Below, piece by piece: positions 51,972 to 59,592 of a stretch of DNA of 64,000 bases. The DNA lies in assembly GCA_964581815.1 (NCBI GenBank), contig CAZORE010000001.1, forward strand, positions 93,346 through 157,345, given 5' to 3'. Made by a program: the position numbers and the translations under genes. The notes under the pieces were generated by a model, which saw only the letters and a list, made by a program, of their open reading frames with translations, searched no databases and had not been told where the DNA came from. The first letter of the stretch is position 1. Each line of letters begins with the position of its first letter. Source of the DNA: Trebonia sp964581815 (GTDB taxonomy: Bacteria; Actinomycetota; Actinomycetes; Streptosporangiales; Streptosporangiaceae).

Positions 51972-53086
51972 ATGACCAGGTCCAGATCGTGCTGATCGCG
52001 GCGGGTTCCACCGGTGCGGTGGGCCTCGCGGGCACCGGGGTCATCCGGCTGCTGCGCCGCGCCCCGCTGCGCCGTTCCATCCAGGCGAGCAGCGCCGTGC
52101 CGGTGCTCGCGATCGTGGCCGGCACGCTTGCCAGCGCCGAGGCGATGTTCCTGTCCCAGCACGATCTCGGGGTCGTCGTGATGGTCTGCATCGTCGCCGG
52201 CGTCGTGGCATCTGCCTTTAGCTGGCTGCTCGGACGTCAGGTGGAATCGGGAAGTACGGCCCTGCGGCAGGCCACGCGGTCACTGGGGGACGATGGCGGC
52301 CAGTTCCGCCCGCCGGCGCAGCCGCTGGCCGCCGAATTCGCCACGCTGTCCCGCGAGCTCGCGGATACCAGCGAGAAGCTGGACCGGTCGCGTGCGCGGG
52401 AGCGTGCGCTTGAGCAGTCCCGCAGGCAGCTGGTGGCCTGGGTCTCCCATGACCTGCGCACTCCGCTGGCGGGGCTGCGGGCGATGGCCGAGGCCCTTGA
52501 GGACGGCGTAGCCGCCGACCCGCCGCGCTATCACAAGCAGATCCGCGCCGAGTCGGAACGGCTGGCCGCCATGGTTGATGACCTGTTCGAGCTGTCCCGC
52601 ATCCACTCGGGCACCATGCAACTGTCTCCCGACCAGATCTCGCTTGGCGACCTCGTCAGCGACGTGCTCGCCAGTACTGAGGTACTGGCGCACGAGCACG
52701 GCGTCCTGCTCGACGGCCAGGCGGCGGGTCAGCTGGCGGTGCTCGCCGATCCCCGGGAGCTGTCCCGGGCGCTCGCTAACCTGCTGACCAACGCGATCCG
52801 GCATACGCCGCCAGGTGGCCGCGTGCACGTCGAGGTGAGGCAGGAGCACGCCGACGCGCTGCTGACGGTCGCTGACGGGTGCGGCGGCATACCGGAAGCG
52901 GACCTGCCGCGCGTGTTCGACGTGGCCTGGCGGGGCACTGACGCGCGCAGCCCGGCGCCCGACAGCGGCGCGGGGCTCGGGCTCGCGATCGTGCGCGGCA
53001 TCGCCGAAGCTCACCAGGGCAGCGTGCGCGTCCTGAACGCCGGAGATGGCTGCCGCTTCGAGATGCGGCTGCCCGCCTGCCGCTGA
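51968..53086 (+). CDS. OmpR-partner sensor histidine kinase
   Basis: A 372-aa kinase with two hydrophobic helices in residues 5-85, a dimerisation domain with WVSHDLRTPLAGLRAMAEAL, and HATPase boxes NLLTNAIRHTP and DSGAGLGLAIVRGI. It has no large extracellular domain. The start GTG overlaps the regulator stop (GTGA). The gene ends 5 bp before the assembly gap, so its true downstream neighbour is uncertain. Confidence 0.9.
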   Translation: MNDQVQIVLIAAGSTGAVGLAGTGVIRLLRRAPLRRSIQASSAVPVLAIVAGTLASAEAMFLSQHDLGVVVMVCIVAGVVASAFSWLLGRQVESGSTALRQATRSLGDDGGQFRPPAQPLAAEFATLSRELADTSEKLDRSRARERALEQSRRQLVAWVSHDLRTPLAGLRAMAEALEDGVAADPPRYHKQIRAESERLAAMVDDLFELSRIHSGTMQLSPDQISLGDLVSDVLASTEVLAHEHGVLLDGQAAGQLAVLADPRELSRALANLLTNAIRHTPPGGRVHVEVRQEHADALLTVADGCGGIPEADLPRVFDVAWRGTDARSPAPDSGAGLGLAIVRGIAEAHQGSVRVLNAGDGCRFEMRLPACR

Positions 53087-53091
53087 ACAGG

Positions 53092-53191
53092 NNNNNNNNN
53101 NNNNNNNNNNNNNNNNNNNNNNNNNNNNNNNNNNNNNNNNNNNNNNNNNNNNNNNNNNNNNNNNNNNNNNNNNNNNNNNNNNNNNNNNNNN
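53092..53191. other. assembly gap (100 N)
   Basis: A run of exactly 100 N, a scaffolding placeholder. The sequences on both sides do not share an overlap, so this gap may hide real sequence of unknown length. Confidence 0.98.
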
Positions 53192-53268
53192 GGAACCGCG
53201 CGTTCTCCTCACTTTGTAAGGACACGAATCCTTGCCCCGCAACGGGGCGGCTGACTGTAATACAGAGC

Positions 53269-54849
53269 GTGACCCTTAGTAGCAGTGCGGAGGTACGGCC
53301 GCGTCCGCCAGACGCCCGCCGGCCGGCCATCGCGAGCCGGTCCTGGCGCCGCCGGGCGCCTGGTGCCGCTCGCTGGGCGGCGGCGCTTGCGGGACTTGCC
53401 GCGATTACCGCGTACCTGGTCGTCGCCGCGAACCGGGCTGGCTACCCGTTTGCCCTCGAGTGGCTGGAGGGCAACTCGCTGGTCGAGGTCCACCGCGTCC
53501 TGGCTGGCCAGCCGCTGTACCCGGCCCCGGCCGCCGGGTACGTGCCAGACGGGTACCCGCCGCTGTACTTCGCCGTGTCGGCCGTCGCGGCCCGGGTCGC
53601 CGGCGTGTCGTACCTGACCCTGCGCCTGGTCTCCCTGGCCTCCTCGATAGCTTGCTTCGCGCTGCTCGCCCGTCTGGTCCAGCGCGAGACGGGAAGTGCC
53701 GCCGCCGGCCTGGCCGCCGCGGGCGTGTTCGCCGCGACCTACTCCGCCACCGACACGTGGTTCGACGTCGGCCGGGTCGACTCGCTGTTCCTCGCGCTCA
53801 GCATCGGCGGACTGTACGCCGCCCGCTGGATGCGCGGCGCGCCGGGCGCCGTCGCCGCCGGGGCCCTGCTCGCGGCCGCCGCGCTCACCAAGCAGACCGG
53901 GCTCGTCGAAGGAGTCGCGGTGGCCGTCACGCTGCTGGCCGGCTCCCGCCGCCGCCTCGGCTGCATCGCCGCACTCACACAGCTCACGGTGCTTGGCGTC
54001 AGCACGCTCGTGCTCGCGCTGACCACCGGGGGCTGGTACCTCTATTACGTCTTCCAGCTGATGGGCGAGCATCCGCTGACGGCCAGCAGCTTCGGCGGGT
54101 TCTGGACGTCCCTGGCGACCGCGCTCGGCCTGGCCGCCGCGGCGGCGCTGATCGGCGCGCGCCGGGTGCCGCGCGTGCTCCTGGCCGGCTGCGCCGCGCT
54201 GGCGGCCGAGGGGTACGCCGCCCTGGTGCACAGCGGCGGCGGCGTCAACGACCTGCTGCCCGCCTACCTCGCCGTGGCGCTGCTCGCCGGCCTGGCGGTC
54301 GGCAGCAGGCCCGCCTGGCGCCCGGTCGCGGCGGGACTGCTCGTCACGGCCCAGACGGCCCTGCTGCTCACCGGCTTGCACCCGTCCACGGCCATTCCCA
54401 CCCCGGCCGACCGCGCGGTCGGCGGGCAACTGGCCGCGGGCATCCGGGCATTCGGCGGGACGGTCGCCGTCCCGGACGACCCGGGGCTGAGCCTGCTGGC
54501 GGGGGTGACGCCCACCGCGCACCAGGACGCGACGTACGACGTGCTGCGGGGCACCGACCAGGCCGCGATCGCGAGCTTCCGGGGCAGCGCCGAGTCCGCA
54601 CTCGCCGCCCGCCGGTTCAGCGCGATCATCACGGGTGACGCCAAGCCTCCGTTCGGTAACCCGCCGGCGCTCGGCCGCTACTACCGGCTGTGCCCGCAGC
54701 CGCTGCTCGCCGGGGTTCCTGGCGGTGCGTTCGTCCCAGTCGCAGGACCTGGCCTCCGCCCCAGCCGCGTCTGGCTGCCCCGGGGCAGCGGGTCATGCGC
54801 GGCCGCGGTCGAAGCCCTCGACGGGGCCGGCCATGCAGGTGGCTCGTGA
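53269..54849 (+). CDS. GT-C-fold membrane protein (GT39/DUF2029-like)
   Basis: A 526-aa membrane protein with about ten hydrophobic helices. After the first helix comes EWLEGNSLVEVHRVLAGQPLYP, the first-loop signature with acidic residues that bind metal and lipid-linked sugar donor in GT-C glycosyltransferases. DGYPPLYFAVSA and VGRVDSLFLALSIGGLYAARW follow. It probably transfers a sugar from a polyprenyl phosphate outside the membrane. The stop overlaps the molybdopterin oxidoreductase start by 4 bp. Confidence 0.75.
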   Translation: MTLSSSAEVRPRPPDARRPAIASRSWRRRAPGAARWAAALAGLAAITAYLVVAANRAGYPFALEWLEGNSLVEVHRVLAGQPLYPAPAAGYVPDGYPPLYFAVSAVAARVAGVSYLTLRLVSLASSIACFALLARLVQRETGSAAAGLAAAGVFAATYSATDTWFDVGRVDSLFLALSIGGLYAARWMRGAPGAVAAGALLAAAALTKQTGLVEGVAVAVTLLAGSRRRLGCIAALTQLTVLGVSTLVLALTTGGWYLYYVFQLMGEHPLTASSFGGFWTSLATALGLAAAAALIGARRVPRVLLAGCAALAAEGYAALVHSGGGVNDLLPAYLAVALLAGLAVGSRPAWRPVAAGLLVTAQTALLLTGLHPSTAIPTPADRAVGGQLAAGIRAFGGTVAVPDDPGLSLLAGVTPTAHQDATYDVLRGTDQAAIASFRGSAESALAARRFSAIITGDAKPPFGNPPALGRYYRLCPQPLLAGVPGGAFVPVAGPGLRPSRVWLPRGSGSCAAAVEALDGAGHAGGS

Positions 54850-56141
54850 AGCCCGCCCTGCGGTCGCTGATCCCCCGCGAGCCTCCTCCCGGGCCGTTCC
54901 GGCGGTCGTTCTGGCGCAGCCCGATCCGCGGCCCGTGGCTGACCTCGGTGTTCGGCCTGCTGCTGCTCGTGTCCATCCCGGTGATGTTCGCCACCGGCCT
55001 GCTGTCCTACGCCGCCTACAACCCGGACCTCAGCCCGGTCAACGACCAGACACCGGGCAAGGGGGTGCTCGGCTTCTACTTGTTCTCCTGGCCGACCCAT
55101 CCCACCTGGCTCTACCGGCTCAACCAGGGCATCCATGTCACTCTCGGTCTCGTCCTCGTTCCCGTCTTGCTGTTCAAGCTGTGGTCGGTGCTACCCAAGC
55201 TGTTCGAGTGGCCGCCGCTTCGCTCGCCTGCGCACGCGCTGGAGCGGATATCGCTGTTCCTGCTCGTCGGCGGGGCCGTGTTCGAGTTCGCGACCGGGAT
55301 CATGAACATCCAGACGTGGTACAAGTTCCCCGGCTCGTTCTATCCCCTGCACTTCTACGGCGCCTGGGTGTTCATCGCTGGCTTCGTCGTCCACACGGTG
55401 CTCAAGCTGCCGGTCATGATCCGGGCGCTGCGCAGCCGGAGCCTGATCAGGGAGATGCGCACGAACCTCGCCGGGACGCGTCCGGAGCCGGAGACCGCCG
55501 GCTACCTGGTGGCCACGCGGCCGGACCAGCCGACGATCTCCCGGCGCGGCGTGATCGCCTTCGCCGGCGCGGGTTCCGCCCTCATCGCGCTGCTGGCCGC
55601 GGGGCAGTCGCTCGGCGGCCCGCTGCGGTGGACCGCGCTGCTCGCCCCGCGCGGCCAAGAGCCAGGCCCGCCTGACGACTTCCAGGTCAACCAGACCGCG
55701 GCCAGCGCCGGGATCACCACCTCGGCGGCGGGGGCGGCCTGGCGCCTGTCCCTTAGCCGTGAAGGACAGGCGCCCGTCGCGCTGCGCCGGGCCGACCTGC
55801 TCGCCATGAAGCAGCACACCGCCAGCCTCCCGATCGCCTGCGTCGAGGGCTGGTCCACCGATGACCAGGCGTGGGAAGGCGTCCGGCTGCTTGACCTCGC
55901 CACCATGGCGGGCGTCACCCGGCCGTCCAGCGTCCTGGTGCGGTCCCTGGAACGCGGCGGGGCATTCAGCCAGGTCGTCTTGTCGGCGGGCCAGATCATG
56001 GACCCGGAGTCACTGCTCGCGCTGCGCGTCAACGGCGCGGACCTCACCCCCGACCACGGGTACCCGGCGCGGGTGATCGTGCCGGCCAGTCCCGGCGTGC
56101 ACTGCACCAAGTGGGTCGCCAGCCTGACCTTCCGGAGCTGA
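54846..56141 (+). CDS. membrane-anchored molybdopterin-dependent oxidoreductase (sulfite oxidase-like)
   Basis: A 431-aa protein. Residues 25-210 hold four to five hydrophobic helices with a cytochrome-b-like look (YLFSWPTHPTWLYRLNQGIHVTLG, FYPLHFYGAWVFIAGFVVHTVLKLP). Residues 240-431 are an oxidoreductase molybdopterin domain with Cys332 (PIACVEGWSTDD), the Mo ligand. No C-terminal dimerisation domain is present, so it resembles MsrP/YedY-type reduced proteins. It probably oxidises or reduces a sulfur or other substrate at the membrane. The GTG start overlaps the GT-C stop. Confidence 0.85.
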   Translation: MKPALRSLIPREPPPGPFRRSFWRSPIRGPWLTSVFGLLLLVSIPVMFATGLLSYAAYNPDLSPVNDQTPGKGVLGFYLFSWPTHPTWLYRLNQGIHVTLGLVLVPVLLFKLWSVLPKLFEWPPLRSPAHALERISLFLLVGGAVFEFATGIMNIQTWYKFPGSFYPLHFYGAWVFIAGFVVHTVLKLPVMIRALRSRSLIREMRTNLAGTRPEPETAGYLVATRPDQPTISRRGVIAFAGAGSALIALLAAGQSLGGPLRWTALLAPRGQEPGPPDDFQVNQTAASAGITTSAAGAAWRLSLSREGQAPVALRRADLLAMKQHTASLPIACVEGWSTDDQAWEGVRLLDLATMAGVTRPSSVLVRSLERGGAFSQVVLSAGQIMDPESLLALRVNGADLTPDHGYPARVIVPASPGVHCTKWVASLTFRS

Positions 56142-56143
56142 AC

Positions 56144-56773
56144 ATGAGCCGTTTCCCGCGCTGGCCCGCCGCCCGCCGCCCGCACCGGTACCCGCACCCG
56201 CACCCGCACCCGGCGAGCATGCTTCGCGCGTTCCTGTCCTGGGTCGCCGCCCGCCGCCCCCACCCGGTGAGGATGCTTCGCGCGTTCCTGTCCTGGTACG
56301 GCGCCGGCCCGCTGCACCTGCTCACCATGGCCGGGTGCTTCGCGCTGGCCGGGTACGCGGCCGTCGAACTGCTGCCGAACAACCTCATCGGGATCCCCGT
56401 GTGGCTCATCGGCGCGGTCATCGGCCACGACCTGCTGCTGATGCCGCTGTACACCCTCGCCGACCGGTCCGCCCTGGCGGTCTTCCGGCACCGCAAGCCA
56501 GCGCTGCCCGACGTAGCCTGGATCAACTACCTGCGCGTCCCCGCCGCACTGTCCGGAATGCTGCTGCTGATCTGGTTCCCGCTGATCTTCCGTTTGCCCG
56601 CCAGGTTCCCGGCCACCACGACGTTGCCGCTGGACCCGTACCTGTGGCACTGGCTGGGCGTAACCGGCGGCTTGTTCCTGCTGTCCGCCGCCGCACTCGC
56701 CCTGCGGCTGCGCACCAGCCGGACCAAGCCGAGCGACCTGCCGCCGGGCACGGGCCCCACGCCCGTCCGCTGA
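56144..56773 (+). CDS. small multi-pass membrane protein with internal tandem duplication
   Basis: A 209-aa protein. Residues 1-45 are a basic Pro/His/Arg-rich head with an MLRAFLSW segment repeated 18 residues apart, and four hydrophobic helices follow (LLTMAGCFALAGYAAVELL, LIGIPVWLIGAVIGHDLLLMPL). ATG 2 bp after the previous stop, so it is in the oxidoreductase operon. The function is unknown; it may be an electron-transfer or assembly partner. Confidence 0.65.
   Translation: MSRFPRWPAARRPHRYPHPHPHPASMLRAFLSWVAARRPHPVRMLRAFLSWYGAGPLHLLTMAGCFALAGYAAVELLPNNLIGIPVWLIGAVIGHDLLLMPLYTLADRSALAVFRHRKPALPDVAWINYLRVPAALSGMLLLIWFPLIFRLPARFPATTTLPLDPYLWHWLGVTGGLFLLSAAALALRLRTSRTKPSDLPPGTGPTPVR
56191..56213 (+). 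repeat. CCCGCA hexanucleotide microsatellite
   Basis: About three and a half copies of CCCGCA in the head of the membrane protein, encoding Pro-His repeats (PHPHPHP). It lies 6 bp before the 54-bp direct repeat and may be prone to slippage. Confidence 0.7.
56219..56296. repeat. 54-bp-period direct repeat within the membrane-protein gene
   Basis: A 24-bp stretch (ATGCTTCGCGCGTTCCTGTC then CTGG) occurs at 56219-56242 and 56273-56296, exactly 54 bp (18 codons) apart, and the flanking GCCGCCCGCCGCCC block is also doubled. It keeps the reading frame, giving a repeated MLRAFLSW segment. Confidence 0.85.
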
Positions 56774-56792
56774 GGACCCGGACCGCGAGCGG
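56743..56792. repeat. dispersed repeat, copy 1 (gene end and downstream)
   Basis: Fifty bp covering the C-terminal codons (GTGPTPVR), TGA stop and following bases of the membrane protein. A second copy at 61946-61994 differs by two substitutions and one missing base, and keeps a stop (TAA). Confidence 0.8.
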
Positions 56793-56840
56793 CCACGTTC
56801 CACACCTTCAGGCGCGCCAGCCTGCGTTCTGGACAAGCGG

Positions 56841-56880
56841 GATAGTCACTATTATTATGAGATCACACTATCGTTATAGA
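56841..56880. promoter_or_regulatory. AT-rich control region with direct repeats before the SnoaL/HxlR operon
   Basis: CACTATTATTATGA (56847-56860) and CACTATCGTTATAGA (56866-56880) form direct repeats 19 bp apart, and GATAGT at 56841 pairs with ACTATC at 56867. The AT-richness stands out. It is a likely promoter and operator for the HxlR regulator that follows. Confidence 0.5.
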
Positions 56881-56896
56881 ATCACCTGGAGCGACC

Positions 56897-57259
56897 GTGT
56901 CCAACGCCGATATCTTCCGCGCCTACCTCGAGCGTTTCACCGGGGGCGACGTCGCGGGCGCCGCTGAGTTCCTCGCCGACGGGTTCGCCTTCGACGGGCC
57001 CATCCTGCAGGCGAAGGACAAGGCCGAGTTCCTGGCCGGGTCGACGGCCGCCGCGGCGATGGCGCGCGGCTGCACCATCCGTCACCAGTGGGTGGACGGC
57101 GATGACGTGTGCTCGGTGTATGACTTCGAGATCCAGACCCCGGCGGGCGTCGGCGCTATCCCGATGGCCGAGTGGTCGGTGATCCGTGACGGGAAGCTGG
57201 TGTCGTCGCGGCTGCTGTTCGACACGGCGGCGATGACCGCGCTGATGCCGGCGGGCTAG
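56897..57259 (+). CDS. SnoaL/NTF2-like small protein
   Basis: A 120-aa protein with the NTF2-like layout: IFRAYLERFTGGDVAGAAEFLADGFAFDGP, then DDVCSVYDFEIQTPAG and VGAIPMAEWSVIRDGKLVSSRLLFD. Family members are ester cyclases, isomerases or ligand binders; no catalytic residues can be fixed. GTG start after GGAG. It precedes the HxlR regulator by 10 bp, so they are co-transcribed. Confidence 0.8.
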   Translation: MSNADIFRAYLERFTGGDVAGAAEFLADGFAFDGPILQAKDKAEFLAGSTAAAAMARGCTIRHQWVDGDDVCSVYDFEIQTPAGVGAIPMAEWSVIRDGKLVSSRLLFDTAAMTALMPAG

Positions 57260-57269
57260 GCCGGACGCC

Positions 57270-57938
57270 ATGCCCCCTAGCGCCTGGACCGGCTACGGCC
57301 GCTTCTGCCCGCTGGCCCGCGCGCTGGACGTGGTGGGCGAGCGGTGGACGCTGGTCATTGTCCAAGAACTGCTGAAGAGGCCGAGCCGCTACCGGGAGCT
57401 TGCCCGCCGCCTGCCGGGCATCGGGACTAACGTGCTCGCGGACCGGCTGCGCAAGCTCGAGGCCGCCGGCGTTGCCGAGCGGGTCCCCGGCCCGGTCGGT
57501 GAGGGCGTGACCTACGCGCTCACCGACCGGGGCAGGGAGCTGAGCGACGCGCTGGAGGCGCTGCGCCGCTGGGGGGTCAGCTACCTGACGGACCCGGCTG
57601 CTGACGGCGGCGCCCGGCATGAGTTCGACGTGCACTACGTCGAGGGCATCGACGCCCTCGGTGACGCCGAGTTCGGGCTTGTCGTCGACGGCCAGCCCAC
57701 GACGCTGCGGTTCTCCCGCGGCCACCTCGACCAGGTCGCGGGAGAACCAGCCGACCCGGTCCTGACCGTGCGCACCTCAAGCGCGTTCATGGACCGCTGG
57801 GCGGCCGGCGCCGCCAGCTGGGACGACGGCCGCGCCACCGGCGAGGTCACCCTCGACGGCCCCGCCCGCAACTGGGACACCTGGCTGGCCGCGACCGGTT
57901 ACCTGCTCGCCTACCACCCGGAGCCCGGCCATGCCTGA
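57270..57938 (+). CDS. HxlR-type winged-helix regulator with SCP2-like C-terminal domain
   Basis: A 222-aa regulator. The first 100 residues are an HxlR domain (FCPLARALDVVGERWTLVIVQELLKRPSRYREL, with a Cys that may sense redox or electrophiles). The C-terminal half resembles an SCP2 sterol-carrier domain. It follows the SnoaL-like gene and overlaps the TfoX-like gene by 8 bp, so it probably controls this operon through the direct repeats upstream. Confidence 0.87.
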   Translation: MPPSAWTGYGRFCPLARALDVVGERWTLVIVQELLKRPSRYRELARRLPGIGTNVLADRLRKLEAAGVAERVPGPVGEGVTYALTDRGRELSDALEALRRWGVSYLTDPAADGGARHEFDVHYVEGIDALGDAEFGLVVDGQPTTLRFSRGHLDQVAGEPADPVLTVRTSSAFMDRWAAGAASWDDGRATGEVTLDGPARNWDTWLAATGYLLAYHPEPGHA

Positions 57939-58269
57939 ACGCAGCAGCACCGACGTCCGCGCCCGCGAGACCCTGTTCTGGGAGCTCGCGCAACAGCTCC
58001 TCACCGAGCCCGGCGTCACCCAGGGCACCATGATGGGGTACCCCTGCCTTCGTTCGGACAGCGCCTTCTTCGCCTGCGTCGAACGGACCACCGGGCACCT
58101 GATCGTCAAGCTTCCCGCCCACCGGGTCAGCGAGCTGACCGCCAGCGGACAGGCGCTGCCGTTCGCGCCCAACGGCCGCACCTTCCGCGAGTGGGCCGCG
58201 TTCCCGGTCGCCGACCCAGCCGAATGGCGGGCACTGCTCGCCGAAGCCCGGGGTTTCGCCGGCGGCTGA
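57931..58269 (+). CDS. TfoX N-domain/YjbR-like small protein
   Basis: A 112-aa protein with TMMGYPCLRSDSAFFACVERTTGHLIVKLPAHRV and FREWAAFPV, similar to TfoX N-terminal or YjbR/MmcQ-fold proteins. No DNA-binding or enzyme motif is evident. Its start overlaps the HxlR gene by 8 bp. Function unknown. Confidence 0.6.
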   Translation: MPERSSTDVRARETLFWELAQQLLTEPGVTQGTMMGYPCLRSDSAFFACVERTTGHLIVKLPAHRVSELTASGQALPFAPNGRTFREWAAFPVADPAEWRALLAEARGFAGG

Positions 58270-58374
58270 CACCCTCACCGGGGTCCCACCGCGCCCATGC
58301 GGCCGGGAACTCAGCCCCGCGATGAAGTGCGTGAGGACGATTCCCTCGACGGGTGCCCGGGAACCCGGCCATCG

Positions 58375-58722
58375 CTAGCGCTCCAGCATCGGGCGGACCT
58401 CGACGGTCCCGCCGAGCCGGGCGACCGGGATCCGGGCCGCGAACGCGATCGCCGCGTCGAGGCCCGGCGCGTCGTAGACGTAATACCCGTCAAGCGCGCT
58501 TCCCGCCTCGACGGCGGGTCCCGCGGTGACCTGCGTCTGGCCGCGGCCGTCCACGCGGACCGTCGCCGCCTCGCTGGCGGCCTGGAGCTGGTTGCCGTCC
58601 AGGACACCCGGTGACTGGCGAACCGCGATGAACTCGTCGGTCACCTTCTGCTGGTCCGCGGCCGGGAGCGCGCCGATCACCTTATCGGCGCCGTTGAAGC
58701 GGACCTGGAGCAGGAACTTCAT
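58375..58722 (-). CDS. YciI-like (DGPF) domain protein
   Basis: A 115-aa protein beginning MKFLLQVRFNGADKVIGALP. It resembles YCII-related proteins that often accompany ECF sigma factors in actinobacteria, but none lies beside it here. The ATG at 58722 has AGGAGA 6 bp upstream and is preferred to the frame at 58752. Function unknown. Confidence 0.75.
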   Translation of the reverse strand: MKFLLQVRFNGADKVIGALPAADQQKVTDEFIAVRQSPGVLDGNQLQAASEAATVRVDGRGQTQVTAGPAVEAGSALDGYYVYDAPGLDAAIAFAARIPVARLGGTVEVRPMLER

Positions 58723-58871
58723 CAGATCTCCTAACGTGGCTTGTTGCCTCATGTCTTCGCCTTTCGTGCGGACGCTGACTTACGACGCGCGCTCGCGGCC
58801 GGTCCGCGGCCTGGCCAACTTACGGCAGGTGCCTGCCGGGAGGTCCGGCCTCCCGGGTGCGGCCGTGCGGG

Positions 58872-59558
58872 TTACCCGGGTGAGGTGCCGGTGGTGATGA
58901 CCGGGGTGCGCCCTGGGCCCGGGGCAGGGTCTTCGGCAAGGCTGAGGACGTGCCAGGCGACATCGGCGCGGGAGATGCTCTTCAGCCGGACCCTGTCGCT
59001 GGCACAGACATTGCCGGTGAGCGGGCCGTCGGTGAGCTTGACGGGCCGCACCGCGTACCAGTCGAGCCCGCTGGCGCCGAGCATGCTTTCCATGGCGCGC
59101 AGGTCCTTGCCGACACGGCCGAGATTGGGCACTGCTACGGTCCGGAAGAAGCAGAACAGCAGCCGTGGCCCCGGCCCCATGACATTGTCCGCGGGTCCCA
59201 TGCTGGCGGTGCTGACGCAGATCAGCCGGGCGTGCGGGGCGGACTCGCGCATCGCGGTGACCAGGGTGCGGCCCAGCCTCTGGTGCAGGTCCGATGGCGA
59301 GGTCATGGCGCTGCGCGGGTTGTGGCGGGTCACGAAGTTCGGGCCGAGCGCGGCGGCTACCGTGTCGGCGCCGCGGATCGCGCCGGCGGCGAAGGCGGGG
59401 TCAAAAATGTCCGGGGCGATGAGGACCTCGGCGTTGCCCGGAGGCGGGGTGTCCGGAGCTGCCCGGTAGACGGCGCGAACGTGGTGGCCGCGTTGCGCGG
59501 CGAGGGCGATGACCTGGCCGCCGATGCCGCCGGAGGCCCCGAAGACGGTGATGTTCAT
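58872..59558 (-). CDS. NAD(P)-binding atypical SDR
   Basis: A 228-aa Rossmann protein with ITVFGASGGIGGQVIALAAQRGHHV at the start and a SASxG-like CVSTASMGPADN. It belongs with NmrA/SDR-a-type NAD(P)H-binding proteins. The ATG at 59558 has AGGAGA upstream. It follows the MFS gene on the same strand by 34 bp and may be in its operon. Substrate unknown. Confidence 0.82.
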   Translation of the reverse strand: MNITVFGASGGIGGQVIALAAQRGHHVRAVYRAAPDTPPPGNAEVLIAPDIFDPAFAAGAIRGADTVAAALGPNFVTRHNPRSAMTSPSDLHQRLGRTLVTAMRESAPHARLICVSTASMGPADNVMGPGPRLLFCFFRTVAVPNLGRVGKDLRAMESMLGASGLDWYAVRPVKLTDGPLTGNVCASDRVRLKSISRADVAWHVLSLAEDPAPGPGRTPVITTGTSPG

Positions 59559-59592
59559 AGCTGTGTTCTCCTGTCCGTGGCAGGTGTGCGGG

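Noticed and set aside
53234..53248. GCCCCG-N3-CGGGGC hairpin after the gap as a terminator
   Set aside because: No U-tract follows and the gap prevents placing it at the end of any gene; a chance GC-rich hairpin is as likely.
56191..56213. CCCGCA repeats as a CRISPR or replication-origin iteron
   Set aside because: Units are only 6 bp without spacers and lie inside a coding region.
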